A DNA stretch of 64,000 nt from Helicobacter winghamensis ATCC BAA-430 (GCF_028751035.1 NZ_CP063533.1:1488001-1552000), one strand, 5' to 3'; counted from the stretch's first letter, positions 16,864-26,346 are shown. Numbers and translations: made by a program. Notes: generated by a model not told the origin, from the letters alone.

Positions 16864-19800
16864 TTACCACCAATATCCAATTCTAGCAAAGGCAGTATGT
16901 CCTTGAATATCTTTTGCAAAGTTTCCTTGATAGTTTAGACTTAACTCTACATTATCTCCTAGAAGTTTAACAAGACCAAATTGCACATAATAAGAAGTAT
17001 CTGGAAGTTTAATATCTCTTGTAGCAAACAAAGGATTTGCTAATGTCTCTCCTGCAATTTTCATTTGACTTTTTGCATCATCATAGAGTCTAAACTTAGC
17101 TCCTAGTGCTGCATTAAAGCGTGTAGTTTGATTATAAGCGTGATGGAATCTTAATCCTGCAACCCCTTCTAAGAGATTAATTGTTGTTTTATCATAATAT
17201 TCTGTAAGCTTTGTATGTTTAATCTCATAAGAATCTACTGCCATTCCTGTATAGATTAAACCTAACTCTGGTGTCCAATAACTATTAGTTAAGACATTAT
17301 AAATATTAACTCCAGCTCTTAGTTCTGCTCCATAATTTAATGAATCAAAGTCAAAATCATCTTTATAAGAATCACTATCTATCATAGAGACATCACTCTT
17401 TGTAGTTCCTAGCATTGTATTAAGACTAACATAGAGTTCTTTATTAGAAAATCTATGGAAGGCATTGTAATAAGTTAATCCTGCTAAATAACTTGTGCTA
17501 TCTGTATCTGTGCTTGTTGTGTTGTTTTCTCTCTTAGAGTTTTCTAAATTAATATAAAAGCCATAAACTCCATAATTAGAATTTAATTGTCCTCCAGCTA
17601 GCAATCCATAACTATTTGTTTTTGTGGTGCCTAATCCTAAAGATTTATCTTTAATGTAATTATAATAAGGCACTGCATAAGTATAAAGATCACTTTCTTT
17701 TTTATTTTGCTTAATAAAAATATCATCTAAGGCTCTTAAGAGATCTAAATCTGTATAGCCTTTATTGATTTCATCATAGAGTAAAGCATCAGATGCACCA
17801 GCTTGTGCATAAGTAGCATAAGTAGTAATTTGTTCATCTGTGGCATAAGCTTCTAAGTTAGTGTTATTTGAAACATTGCTTAAAGTGTTATTCCCTGAAG
17901 TGTTGCTTGCAGGATTTGTCAAAGCATTTATATTACTTACATTACTAGCAATATTTGTATTACCTGGGTTACTAGTATTATCCAATAGATTTATATTATC
18001 ATTTAAAGAATTCTTTGCATTATAACTCAAGAGATTATTATTGGTATGATTTTTTAAATTATTACTAGAAAGATTCTTGTTTGTAGGATTGTTATCTAAA
18101 GAATTATTCTTTGAAGCATTTTTAGAATGATTATAAAGAGCATAAGCTACTTGTTCTTTTAGAGTATTATAGCTTGAGAGATTAGTATGCTCTGTTCTAA
18201 AAGTTTTAGTAGAGATTTCTTTAAGGGTGTTAAAGGTTTGTGTCATATTAGTATTTAGTGCATTAATTTGATTAGAACCAATAGTGGAGCCGGGAGTATC
18301 ATCATTAACTTTTAATTCACCAATTAAACCATCTGCTTGAACAACAGGTGCAATAGTATCTCCACCACCAACACTAAGTTTAATGACTTTTCCTTCATGG
18401 AGTAAGGTTGCAAAGTTACTTTCTCCATTAGCTCCTGCTCCCCCTTCAATAAAATGTCCTGCTACATTATGTCTGCCGTCTTTATCATAGATACTGATTT
18501 TTCCATCTTTAAGATCCTTTTCTTCTTCAGGGGTTAAAACAAGGTATTGGACATAAGAGCCTTTAGCGAAGATTTTATCATCGCCAAAGAGGGTGATTGT
18601 TCTATTCATTTTATCAGGAAGCAGTAAGATAGGTTTGCATCCATATAGATTAGGATTAAGTCTGCATTCTTCAGAATCTCCTGGAAGAGCATTAGGATCG
18701 CTGGGATATTCAAACACTCCAAATGCTACATTTTCAAGATTTTTATTATCACCATTTGTGTCTATAATAACTCTTCCATTTGTTTTAAAATCCCAACCAT
18801 CTATTGCTATTGTTCCACCATTGGTGTTTTTAAAGTGATAGCCAGAATTCTCATAAGCTTTTTTAAAGTTAATACCATTTATGTTTTGCAATAACCATTT
18901 ATCATCAAAATTTACTATCTCAATCGTTCCCCCATTATTAATAATACCTTTTTCAATTGCTAAAGAATTTTCTTTGTGTCCGTGTATTCTTATGTATGCT
19001 TTATCACTAGCAGTAATTTGACCAGCTACGCGGCTAGTCGTTACAGGTGAAGTAGTATAATAATGTTTATAGCTCGAAATTTCAATACTAGCTCCTTCAC
19101 CTTTGGCTGTAATCTCACCAGAAACTATTGAAGATTCTCTAGCGTCAATCTCAGCTTTTGAGTTCTTACCAACTTTAATATCACTTGTAATTTCAGAATC
19201 ACCTAATGCAAGATAGATTCTACCTCCCCCACCTCTCTCGTCTGATTCCTCTAAGGTTATCTTGCCAGTCATCAATGATTTTCTTTCCATTGATAATGTA
19301 GCATACTTGCTTTTCCCCACGCTTAAATCACCAGTCATTTTTGAATTATAATTTAAGTAAATAGCAGGACCAGTTATGCCAAGAGCAGTCTGGTGCAAAT
19401 TCAATATGTAATTATCATGATAATCCATATCTCCATAAATTCCTAATACTGCGTCTGCTACTCCAGCATTACTATCTTTAGCCCATATATTACCTGAGAT
19501 TTCTCCCCCATTATTTACACTTATTTGGATTCTGCTAGGCGCATTTTCATCACTTATATCTGAAGCAATCGTTCCACCATTTGTAGTGATTGATAAATGT
19601 TCCCTAGCATAAATACTATCAATCACCAAATCCGTTTTCTCAAACCCTATCGTATGCCCTTTTGCCCCTAATGTCCCTTTGTTAAAATAAATATCAAGAT
19701 AACCATTACTTGTTTTTATATCTCCTGCAACATTTAATGTATCAGCTTTAATAGACATACTGCCTTTATTATTGATTGAGTCAATGTTTATAGTAGAACC

Positions 19801-20277
19801 ATTGTCGCCTTTAATGGAGAGTTTGGGAATATCATTAAAAAAATCTTCTGCCTTATTAGCATAACCATTATCTTCAAAGTATTTCAACCATTTCTCTCGG
19901 GTATTTTCATAGTTATTGCCAGATACATCAACCCCAAATTGCGCCTTTAAATTTTCAAACAAAACTGCTGAAGTAAGCTCTTTTATTGTGTTATTCCCTG
20001 CAAAATTAATTGTAACGCTTTTTTCTTTTAATTCTTTGTTTTGAAAATCAACTTTATCAAAATTTTTATTTTCATATTTATTACTTGGAGTAAAGTTATT
20101 GTCAATTTCAAGAGATTCCGCATAAGCTGGTGAGTGAAAAATAAAAGTAGAAAGTGAAGTTGCAAGAACACTATAATAAATTGCCTTGCTAGTAAATGGA
20201 TTTAAATATCTCTTAAATGCCCCCCCCCCCGCAGGAATATCAATCATATTAGAATGATTATTCAATGTTTTTTCCAT
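16864..20277 (-). CDS. Phase-variable autotransporter (type V secretion) outer-membrane protein
   Basis: Large surface protein of 1137 aa. An extended N-terminus leads to a signal peptide (about residues 31-53, ending HSPAYA). The passenger (about 55-740) is full of NGGTI-, NGGEISGNI- and SEITSDI-like repeats that fit a right-handed beta-helix. An Asn/Ser-rich linker (about 730-820) follows. The C-terminal roughly 280 residues form a beta-barrel ending in FARIGYWW, an aromatic end expected for BAM insertion. A run of 11 G encodes Ala16 to Ala20, before the signal peptide; in this copy it is in frame (ON). AGGAG precedes the ATG. The ligand is unknown; adhesion is the common role of such proteins. 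The cytochrome gene follows at once. Confidence 0.88.
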   Translation of the reverse strand: MEKTLNNHSNMIDIPAGGGAFKRYLNPFTSKAIYYSVLATSLSTFIFHSPAYAESLEIDNNFTPSNKYENKNFDKVDFQNKELKEKSVTINFAGNNTIKELTSAVLFENLKAQFGVDVSGNNYENTREKWLKYFEDNGYANKAEDFFNDIPKLSIKGDNGSTINIDSINNKGSMSIKADTLNVAGDIKTSNGYLDIYFNKGTLGAKGHTIGFEKTDLVIDSIYAREHLSITTNGGTIASDISDENAPSRIQISVNNGGEISGNIWAKDSNAGVADAVLGIYGDMDYHDNYILNLHQTALGITGPAIYLNYNSKMTGDLSVGKSKYATLSMERKSLMTGKITLEESDERGGGGRIYLALGDSEITSDIKVGKNSKAEIDARESSIVSGEITAKGEGASIEISSYKHYYTTSPVTTSRVAGQITASDKAYIRIHGHKENSLAIEKGIINNGGTIEIVNFDDKWLLQNINGINFKKAYENSGYHFKNTNGGTIAIDGWDFKTNGRVIIDTNGDNKNLENVAFGVFEYPSDPNALPGDSEECRLNPNLYGCKPILLLPDKMNRTITLFGDDKIFAKGSYVQYLVLTPEEEKDLKDGKISIYDKDGRHNVAGHFIEGGAGANGESNFATLLHEGKVIKLSVGGGDTIAPVVQADGLIGELKVNDDTPGSTIGSNQINALNTNMTQTFNTLKEISTKTFRTEHTNLSSYNTLKEQVAYALYNHSKNASKNNSLDNNPTNKNLSSNNLKNHTNNNLLSYNAKNSLNDNINLLDNTSNPGNTNIASNVSNINALTNPASNTSGNNTLSNVSNNTNLEAYATDEQITTYATYAQAGASDALLYDEINKGYTDLDLLRALDDIFIKQNKKESDLYTYAVPYYNYIKDKSLGLGTTKTNSYGLLAGGQLNSNYGVYGFYINLENSKRENNTTSTDTDSTSYLAGLTYYNAFHRFSNKELYVSLNTMLGTTKSDVSMIDSDSYKDDFDFDSLNYGAELRAGVNIYNVLTNSYWTPELGLIYTGMAVDSYEIKHTKLTEYYDKTTINLLEGVAGLRFHHAYNQTTRFNAALGAKFRLYDDAKSQMKIAGETLANPLFATRDIKLPDTSYYVQFGLVKLLGDNVELSLNYQGNFAKDIQGHTAFARIGYWW
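20220..20230. repeat. Poly-G/poly-C tract of 11, phase-variation switch
   Basis: Eleven C on the plus strand, read as G on the coding strand, about 48 bases downstream of the autotransporter start. Homopolymeric G tracts of this length slip at high rate in Campylobacter and Helicobacter. With 11 G the frame is open; 10 or 12 would stop translation early. Confidence 0.9.
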
Positions 20278-20594
20278 TATTTTTCTCCTTTGTTTGAAGT
20301 GTGATTTTGATTTTAAACCTTACCATTTTATAATAAATCCTTTTAAAATTTAAGTGATATTGTTACTATTTTTTAAATGAAATAAAAATCATTTTTATTA
20401 TGTAAAGAAAAATATAAAGATTAATTCCATATTATAGGGATTTATTAAGTTTTATAAAAAGATTAGGTATGTTTTATAAATTTAATTTAGAAGTTACATT
20501 TGGTAACAGATAATAAAAATATTAAGAAAGTTTTATTGATTTTTAAAATAATAATGTCTGCTAATTGTATTTTTTAAGAAGTTTGATACAAAAA
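20278..20594. other. AT-rich intergenic region upstream of the autotransporter
   Basis: These 317 bases hold no gene that I can support. A minus-strand TAAAAT (20325-20330) could be the -10 of the autotransporter promoter. A perfect inverted repeat GTTAC-N5-GTAAC lies at 20493-20507, about 215 bases upstream of the start; it could be an operator, but there is no direct evidence. No tRNA or small-RNA structure is obvious. Confidence 0.6.
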
Positions 20595-21503
20595 TTAAAA
20601 TTTCTTAAATCTTGCAATATAATCTTTAATGTGCTTTATAATTATAGGATTTACCTTTAAACGCAGTTGCAAAAGCGATAAAGGCACACCAAAATCTTCC
20701 AGCTTTGGCGCATCTTTTTGTGTAACGAGTAAGGAAGTTGCACCAAGCTCTTCATAAGTCTTTAAAATACTTTCCTTATTAAAAAAAGAATGATCTTTTA
20801 GCGTGATTTTCCCTACAACATTTGGCAAATATTCATCTAAACGCGCAGGATTTGCAATAGCTGTTAGCAAAAGCATTCTGGGCGTGCCATTAATTAGCTC
20901 CACTTTTCTTTCATAATCTACACCTTCTTTTGCCACAATATCAGCTTGCTTATATGCGCTTTTGTGTTCTCTATATCCACCACTTGGAATACAAAAGCTA
21001 AAATATGGCTCTAATTTGGGCTGCAAAAGGATATTTAATTTCTTAAAATTAAAGCGGAATCCGTCATCTAAAAACACGATTTTAGCCCCTATTTCTTTAG
21101 CTTTTTGGATTCCAATTTCACGCTTTTCACTCACAATCACACTTGCATTTGGCAGAGCTTTTGCTAGCATTATTGCTTCATCACCTGCATTTTCTACGCT
21201 CTCTTGTATCACCCCCTTTAAGCTCACAATTTTTAATCCCTTAGCCTTGCGCCCATATCCACGCAAAACCACGCATACATCGGCATAATCTTTAGCAACT
21301 TCTATGATAAAAGGCGATTTTCCACTGCCTCCTAATACCAAATTTCCCACACTAATAATAGGAATCTCAAAATCTTTAAAACGCGCAAATTTGCGCTTTA
21401 GCGTTGCAATAACACAATAGATAAAACTAAAAGGCAATAACACAAAAGCTAGAAGCTTTTGCGCTCCACTTGGAGCATAGAAATATCGCTCAATTTTACG
21501 CAT
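20595..21503 (-). CDS. lpxK: Tetraacyldisaccharide 4'-kinase LpxK
   Basis: Phosphorylates the lipid A disaccharide precursor at the inner membrane, 302 aa. An N-terminal hydrophobic helix (LLAFVLLPFSFIYCVIATL) anchors it. The P-loop reads VGNLVLGGSGKSP near residue 52-64, followed by VLRGYGRKAKG and VFLDDGFRF, the LpxK Asp-containing motif. The C-terminal half has the ALL-like segment LLLTAIANPARL and KDHSFF. It follows the DegT-like gene by 8 bases and ends this minus-strand run. Confidence 0.93.
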   Translation of the reverse strand: MRKIERYFYAPSGAQKLLAFVLLPFSFIYCVIATLKRKFARFKDFEIPIISVGNLVLGGSGKSPFIIEVAKDYADVCVVLRGYGRKAKGLKIVSLKGVIQESVENAGDEAIMLAKALPNASVIVSEKREIGIQKAKEIGAKIVFLDDGFRFNFKKLNILLQPKLEPYFSFCIPSGGYREHKSAYKQADIVAKEGVDYERKVELINGTPRMLLLTAIANPARLDEYLPNVVGKITLKDHSFFNKESILKTYEELGATSLLVTQKDAPKLEDFGVPLSLLQLRLKVNPIIIKHIKDYIARFKKF

Positions 21504-21511
21504 TTATTCCC

Positions 21512-22642
21512 TTATACGCGCACACTAGCAAGACTTAACACTTGTTTGCAAACATAATCCATATCTGCTTGCTGCATCGCACTATAAATTGGCAAACTCA
21601 AAATTTGCTGATAATTCCTAAGCGCAACAGGAAAATCACTAATTTTGTATTTGTATTTACTTTTATAATAGGTTAGTAAGTGGTTTGGCACAAAATGCAA
21701 AGCGGTTTCGATTCCACATTCTTTAAGCTCTCTTGCAAAATGATCGCGATTTTTATCTACTTTAATAATAAAATGCAAAAAGGTATGCTCACTTTTGACA
21801 ACAGGCAGTGAAATATGTGGCACATTCTCTAAATTCTCACGATAATATTTTGCAATCTCCTGTCGCCTTTGGATAATATAATCAATGCGCCTAAGCTGGC
21901 TAAGACACAAAGCAACATCTAAATAACTCACATTATATTTATTGCCAATACCCACCACATCGTATAAATACTGCGGGCGCGTGGAAGTTGTTTTTTCGCT
22001 CACGATTCCGTGGTAACGCAATAACACTGCCGCTTCTGCAAGCTCTTTATTGTGCGTAGTTAAAACCCCTGTTTGCGCTACTGGATTAAATGCGTCTAAA
22101 ACAATGCTAAAAATGCTTGCAAAACTCTTTTTAGCCCCTATTTTTACGCCATTATGCGTAAGCCCTAAAGCCATTGTCGCATCTTCAATGATTTTAATAT
22201 TATGCGCTTGTGCAAGCTCAAAAAATGGCTCTATATCCATAGCCTGCCCAGCTGTATGGCTAATAATAATTGCGCGAAGTTTTTTAACGCCAATTTTTTC
22301 AATCGTTGCTTTGCATTTTTCAAAAGACATAAAAAAAGTATCTTCTTCAATATCTACAAAAATAGGCTCTGCATCAAAATGGCGGATAATCTCTGGAAAC
22401 ATAGGATGGCAATTTACAGAACAAATAATCTTATCTCCCCGTTTAATATCCATAGCAAATAAGCACAGATGAAAAGCTGTTGTCCCACTAAGAGTGGCTA
22501 TGGCATACTCAACACCAATAAACTTTCTAAACTCCTCTTCAAGCTCACTTACAATATCATAACTAGGATTTTCTAAAACACCATTAATAGCATCTTTTTC
22601 TGCTTTAGTGATATCGGGGATAAAATAGGGAATCTTTCGCAT
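21512..22642 (-). CDS. DegT/DnrJ/EryC1-like protein lacking the PLP lysine
   Basis: A 376-aa protein with the fold of sugar aminotransferases of the DegT/DnrJ/EryC1/StrS family: LSGTTAFHLCLFAM near residue 55, the Asp region IKIIEDATMALGLTHNGVKIG, and a C-terminal domain with ETALHFVPNHLLTYYK. Where active members have a Schiff-base lysine (as in FSFHPVKNITTGEGG), this reads FSIVLDAFNPVAQTGV, without Lys and without the His used by ColD-type dehydratases. It sits between nadE and lpxK, suggesting a lipid A or surface-sugar link. Function cannot be assigned; a non-catalytic or altered-chemistry role is inferred. Confidence 0.7.
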   Translation of the reverse strand: MRKIPYFIPDITKAEKDAINGVLENPSYDIVSELEEEFRKFIGVEYAIATLSGTTAFHLCLFAMDIKRGDKIICSVNCHPMFPEIIRHFDAEPIFVDIEEDTFFMSFEKCKATIEKIGVKKLRAIIISHTAGQAMDIEPFFELAQAHNIKIIEDATMALGLTHNGVKIGAKKSFASIFSIVLDAFNPVAQTGVLTTHNKELAEAAVLLRYHGIVSEKTTSTRPQYLYDVVGIGNKYNVSYLDVALCLSQLRRIDYIIQRRQEIAKYYRENLENVPHISLPVVKSEHTFLHFIIKVDKNRDHFARELKECGIETALHFVPNHLLTYYKSKYKYKISDFPVALRNYQQILSLPIYSAMQQADMDYVCKQVLSLASVRV

Positions 22643-22654
22643 ACTCTTTCCTTA

Positions 22655-23413
22655 CTAAATTTGTGCAATCTTTGGCATTTCTTGCTTAAATGCAAAGCGT
22701 TGCATTCTCTCTTTAACTAGTTGTAATGCTTCTTTTGGCAAGCCTTCCTTTAAGATTACTGCATCGTCCTTTTCTTCGTGCAATAGTAGCATAATTCTAT
22801 CTAAGATTGCATAAGAAAATCCTAGCTCCTTTTCATCGCTCTGTCCTGCATACAAATCCGCACTTGGTGGCTTTTGCAAAATACTTTGTGGAATGCCTAA
22901 CACCTTTGCTAGTTCATAAATTTCTGTTTTATAAAGGTTGCCAATGGGATTAATCGCACAAGCTAAATCCCCAAAAATCGTTCCATAACCTAACAAAATT
23001 TCTGATTTATTGCTTGTGCCAACAACAAGGGCGTTTTTTGCAAAGGCATAATCATACAAACAAATCATTCTTAATCTTGCACTAAGATTACCTAAACGAA
23101 TTTGGGATTGTGCAATGTTTGGTAAAGTCTGTAAAAATGCACTTTGTGGCTCTTTAATGCTTAAAATCTCATAAGCGATTCCAAACTTTTGACAAAGCTC
23201 TAGTGCATCTTGCAAGCTTTCTTTACTGGATTGATTAGAGGGAAGCATTAAGGCTTTATGCGTTTTCTTAAATGCAAGCTGACAAAGCCTAGCTACCACC
23301 GCAGAATCAATTCCCCCACTTAATCCAAAAACAACAGCGTTAAATCCACGCTTTGTAACCTCATCTTGGATAAATGTAACAAGTTTTTTTGCGATTGTTT
23401 CAAAATCTCTCAT
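22655..23413 (-). CDS. nadE: NAD+ synthetase NadE
   Basis: Amidates nicotinate adenine dinucleotide to NAD+, cytoplasmic, 252 aa, the short ammonia-dependent form. The ATP-pyrophosphatase P-loop is VFGLSGGIDSAVVARL near residue 35. GTSNKSEILLGYGTIFGDLACAINPIGNLYKTEIYELA and PPSADLYAGQSDEKELGFSY are intact, covering substrate and ATP sites. The frame opens at an upstream ATG (23437), but AAGG lies 7 bases before the ATG at 23413, which I prefer. Gene order next to lpxK is as in H. pylori except for the inserted DegT-like gene. Confidence 0.94.
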   Translation of the reverse strand: MRDFETIAKKLVTFIQDEVTKRGFNAVVFGLSGGIDSAVVARLCQLAFKKTHKALMLPSNQSSKESLQDALELCQKFGIAYEILSIKEPQSAFLQTLPNIAQSQIRLGNLSARLRMICLYDYAFAKNALVVGTSNKSEILLGYGTIFGDLACAINPIGNLYKTEIYELAKVLGIPQSILQKPPSADLYAGQSDEKELGFSYAILDRIMLLLHEEKDDAVILKEGLPKEALQLVKERMQRFAFKQEMPKIAQI

Positions 23414-23506
23414 AATAAAACCTTGCAAAATAGGCATTTACAAAACTTTAAATAAAGAATTATAAAGAATTTATAGAATCTAATTTTATCTAAATTATTT
23501 ATTAGA

Positions 23507-23512
23507 TAAAAT
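23507..23512 (+). promoter_or_regulatory. -10 box of the OmpA-family gene
   Basis: TAAAAT in a very AT-rich gap, 34 bases before the ATG at 23546, which itself has AAAGG upstream. It diverges from nadE. Confidence 0.4.
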
Positions 23513-23545
23513 ACACAATTATCTTAAAAACAAAAGGATTGAATT

Positions 23546-24469
23546 ATGAAAAAGGCAATTGCACTTTCTTTAGTGCTTAGCTCTGCTGTGTTTGCCGCAG
23601 ATAATCTTGTAGAGATTACTCCGCAAATTGGAGGAAGCTGGCATATTGATAACAATAGATATGCTGATGATATTGATTTAAGCTATGGATTAAAATTTGC
23701 TACGCGTGTTATGCCAAGCGTGCTTTTAGAAGTGGGGTATGAGCGCATTGATGATGCAGATTACAGCTTTCCAAATCAATCAACAGATGTTAGTCGTTAC
23801 TATGTAGATTTAGTGAAAGAATTTAACATTGATAGCAAAATTTCTCCTTATATTCTAGGTGGTTTTGGTTATGAGCATATCTCTAATGAATTTAATAGTA
23901 TGGATAGTGCCTTATTTGGGCAATATGGTGTAGGTGTGCGTTATGCTCTAGCAGAATTTTTACATCTTAAAACCGAACTTAGACATCTTATAAGTCTTGA
24001 TGGGCGCAGTGATATTATCGGTATGGTTGGCTTTAGTATTCCTTTTGGAACTTACGCAAGAGAAGTAGAAGTTGTAGAAGAGGTAGAAATTGTAGAAGAA
24101 GTGGCGCAACCAACTCTTTCACATATCCATACTTTCTCAGTGCAATTCCCCTTTGATTCTTCTGTTGTAGCACCAGAATACAATGCAGAAATTAAAGATT
24201 TTGCACAATCAATGAAAGAAAATCCAAGCCAAACTGCTATTATTAGCGGGCATACAGACTCTACTGGAAATGATGAATACAATCAAAAATTATCAGAACG
24301 CCGTGCAAATGCTGTCAAAGATGCAATCATTGAAGAAGGTGTGCAAGCAGAACGCCTACAAGCAAAAGGCTATGGAGAGTCTAAACCAATTGCTGATAAT
24401 GCAACAAAAGAAGGCAGACAAGAAAACAGAAGAGTAGAAGCAGAAATTTACACAAATTCTAGCAACTAA
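23546..24469 (+). CDS. OmpA-family outer-membrane protein, CadF-like
   Basis: Outer-membrane protein of 307 aa. The signal peptide MKKAIALSLVLSSAVFA is followed by an eight-stranded barrel domain (about residues 20-170, alternating hydrophobic strands such as PSVLLEVGYERIDDADY). A short acidic hinge follows (about 178-192, rich in V and E), then an OmpA peptidoglycan-binding domain (about 200-300) with GHTDSTGNDEYNQKLSERRANAV and GYGESKPIADNATKEGRQENRRVEA. Layout and barrel recall Campylobacter CadF, a fibronectin-binding adhesin, but the hinge and barrel differ, so adhesion is only suggested. The CheX-type gene starts 9 bases later. Confidence 0.9.
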   Translation: MKKAIALSLVLSSAVFAADNLVEITPQIGGSWHIDNNRYADDIDLSYGLKFATRVMPSVLLEVGYERIDDADYSFPNQSTDVSRYYVDLVKEFNIDSKISPYILGGFGYEHISNEFNSMDSALFGQYGVGVRYALAEFLHLKTELRHLISLDGRSDIIGMVGFSIPFGTYAREVEVVEEVEIVEEVAQPTLSHIHTFSVQFPFDSSVVAPEYNAEIKDFAQSMKENPSQTAIISGHTDSTGNDEYNQKLSERRANAVKDAIIEEGVQAERLQAKGYGESKPIADNATKEGRQENRRVEAEIYTNSSN

Positions 24470-24478
24470 GTTTTTATT

Positions 24479-25873
24479 ATGCGTCCAATCATTAAACACG
24501 ATATCGCCATTTATGCACCTGATGTGCATTTAGATATGAAAGCTGCTAAAGAGATTTGCCAAGTGCTTATCTCAAATAGCGCAACAATCCGCTCTCTTGC
24601 GCTAAAAGCAGTGTATTTTTCTTTTGAAAATGTGCGTGAGTTTGATGAAGGCGCAACGATTCTAATCGCAAGAGCCTTACTTGCAATGCAAAATAAAGTT
24701 AGTGTTGCAGTGGCTTTTGTAGATTACAATGATGAACAATTCCCAAAACTCAAGGCTTTGTTTCCCAATAAAAGCTTGCCATTATTTCGCACTGAAAATA
24801 TGGCAAACTTACTCCTAGGATTAAAAACACTACCTCTTAATCAAACCATCGTATATTACGATAAAGACAATATGATGCAAACACTAATTTCTCAAGAGTT
24901 AAGCTCCAAAGGCTATCAAGTGATTTGTATTAATACTAGCAGTGAGTTTATCGCTAAACGCCGCCAACTCTTAGATAAAGCCATTTATCTTTATGATATT
25001 TATTTTGATATTACTAGCAATTTTATCCCTGTAACTATCGCAAATGGAATCGTAACTTACACGCTTTATAAAAAAGTGGATAAAAATATCACTCTATTTT
25101 TTAATATCCAAGCACATAATTCTAGACTTAGAGAGGGCTACAAGGTATTTATTTTTGATGCAAGCGAAACAAAAGAGTTTAATTTAGCAGTGCTTGATTT
25201 TATAATGTCTCTAGCTTTAAATAATGCACGATTTGAATCTTGTATAGCCATTTGTGGCTTAAATACTAACTTAGATAGCGATAAACAAAATCTTTGTGCG
25301 CGTAGCCATATTTTATTTTTCAATAGCATTGAAGAATGCAAAAAAAATCCAAAAATCCAAGCACTAGCTAAAAGCCATCAGACAACAGAACAAAAACGCA
25401 AAGGCTTAACAAAACAGCTCGTTGCACAACTGCCTGTTTTTATCAACGCAGCAATTGAAACACTTTCATCACTTACTGGCGGAAGCGCAAAACGCACGGA
25501 TTATAAAGTTACACAATACAATAAAACTTCTCAAACTGATATTATGGGCGCAATGATTGAATTTGAAGGCGATGTGAATGGGCTAGTCGCACTTTGTTTT
25601 AGTAAAGCTATCGTCAAAGAAGCTTCTATGATGCTTTTAGGCGAAGAATCCCAAAGCGATGAAGAATTGCTAGATGTAATTTGTGAATTTACAAACATTA
25701 TCGCTGGACGCTCAAAGGCTGTGTTATCCGAACATAATGTTTCTATTGGAATCTCCTTGCCAAATGCTTATAAAAGCGAAGATGAAATTGCCTCTACACT
25801 AAGCGGAAAACAAGGTGTACAGGTAAATTTGCTACTTAATGACAAACCCTTAGTATTGTTTTTGGCACATTAA
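24479..25873 (+). CDS. CheX/CheC-type phosphatase domain protein with N-terminal divergent domains
   Basis: A 464-aa cytoplasmic protein. The last roughly 150 residues match the CheC/CheX/FliY phosphatase fold. The active-site pattern is present as LLDVICEFTNIIAGRSKA with Glu and Asn three apart and a Pro about 22 residues later (SLPNAY), matching the consensus ExxN(x)nP. The first roughly 300 residues alternate helix and strand (IYAPDVHLDMKAAKEICQVL, YKVFIFDASETKEFNLAVLDFIMSLAL), as in STAS or receiver-like domains, but no phosphoacceptor pattern is clear. It may dephosphorylate CheY-P. Its 3' end overlaps the convergent ruvX gene by 24 bases. Confidence 0.65.
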   Translation: MRPIIKHDIAIYAPDVHLDMKAAKEICQVLISNSATIRSLALKAVYFSFENVREFDEGATILIARALLAMQNKVSVAVAFVDYNDEQFPKLKALFPNKSLPLFRTENMANLLLGLKTLPLNQTIVYYDKDNMMQTLISQELSSKGYQVICINTSSEFIAKRRQLLDKAIYLYDIYFDITSNFIPVTIANGIVTYTLYKKVDKNITLFFNIQAHNSRLREGYKVFIFDASETKEFNLAVLDFIMSLALNNARFESCIAICGLNTNLDSDKQNLCARSHILFFNSIEECKKNPKIQALAKSHQTTEQKRKGLTKQLVAQLPVFINAAIETLSSLTGGSAKRTDYKVTQYNKTSQTDIMGAMIEFEGDVNGLVALCFSKAIVKEASMMLLGEESQSDEELLDVICEFTNIIAGRSKAVLSEHNVSIGISLPNAYKSEDEIASTLSGKQGVQVNLLLNDKPLVLFLAH

Positions 25874-26290
25874 ATACCGCTCTAAAATCACAAGAGCTGC
25901 AAGAGAGTCTAAACTACCATCTTTACTATGTGCTTTTTTGCGCATTTTTTTATCATCAAGCTTTTCTAGGGCTTCTTTGGAGCTAAATGACTCATCAAAA
26001 AAGACAATTTCAATTTTGGATTCCAACTCTAAAAGCCCAACAAAGTGCTTAATGCGCCGCTGCATTGCACAAATAGAATCATTTGCCTTGCTAACATCAT
26101 CTACAAAAGGAATTCCAACCACTAACACATTAGCTTGCAATTCTAAAACTAAAGTGCGCACAGCATTTGCTGCTTGATTACGATTTTTACGCAAAATTGG
26201 CTCTAAACACAATGGGATTCCGCGAATACTTTTTGCAACTCCAATGCGCTTTAAACCAATATCAATGGCTATGATAATCTTAGATTCCAT
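25850..26290 (-). CDS. ruvX: Holliday-junction resolvase-like / pre-16S rRNA nuclease YqgF (RuvX)
   Basis: RNase H-fold nuclease of 146 aa. The first catalytic Asp is in IIIAIDIGLKRIGVAKS, the middle acidic region is FFDESFSSKEALEKLDD, and the last Asp sits in HSKDGSLDSLAALVILERYL. In most bacteria this family trims the 5' end of 16S rRNA. A TTG two codons upstream is open, but AGGA spacing favours the ATG at 26290. It is transcribed against the CheX-type gene, whose end it overlaps. Confidence 0.9.
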   Translation of the reverse strand: MESKIIIAIDIGLKRIGVAKSIRGIPLCLEPILRKNRNQAANAVRTLVLELQANVLVVGIPFVDDVSKANDSICAMQRRIKHFVGLLELESKIEIVFFDESFSSKEALEKLDDKKMRKKAHSKDGSLDSLAALVILERYLMCQKQY

Positions 26291-26346
26291 AAACAAATCC
26301 TTTTAGAATAAATCTATATTTGCTTGATATTATTTTAGATTTTAGC

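Noticed and set aside
16865-20230. Possible CRISPR-like or tandem DNA repeats in the autotransporter
   Set aside because: Repetition is at protein level (beta-helix rungs and an Asn-rich linker), with no regular spacer-repeat DNA pattern.
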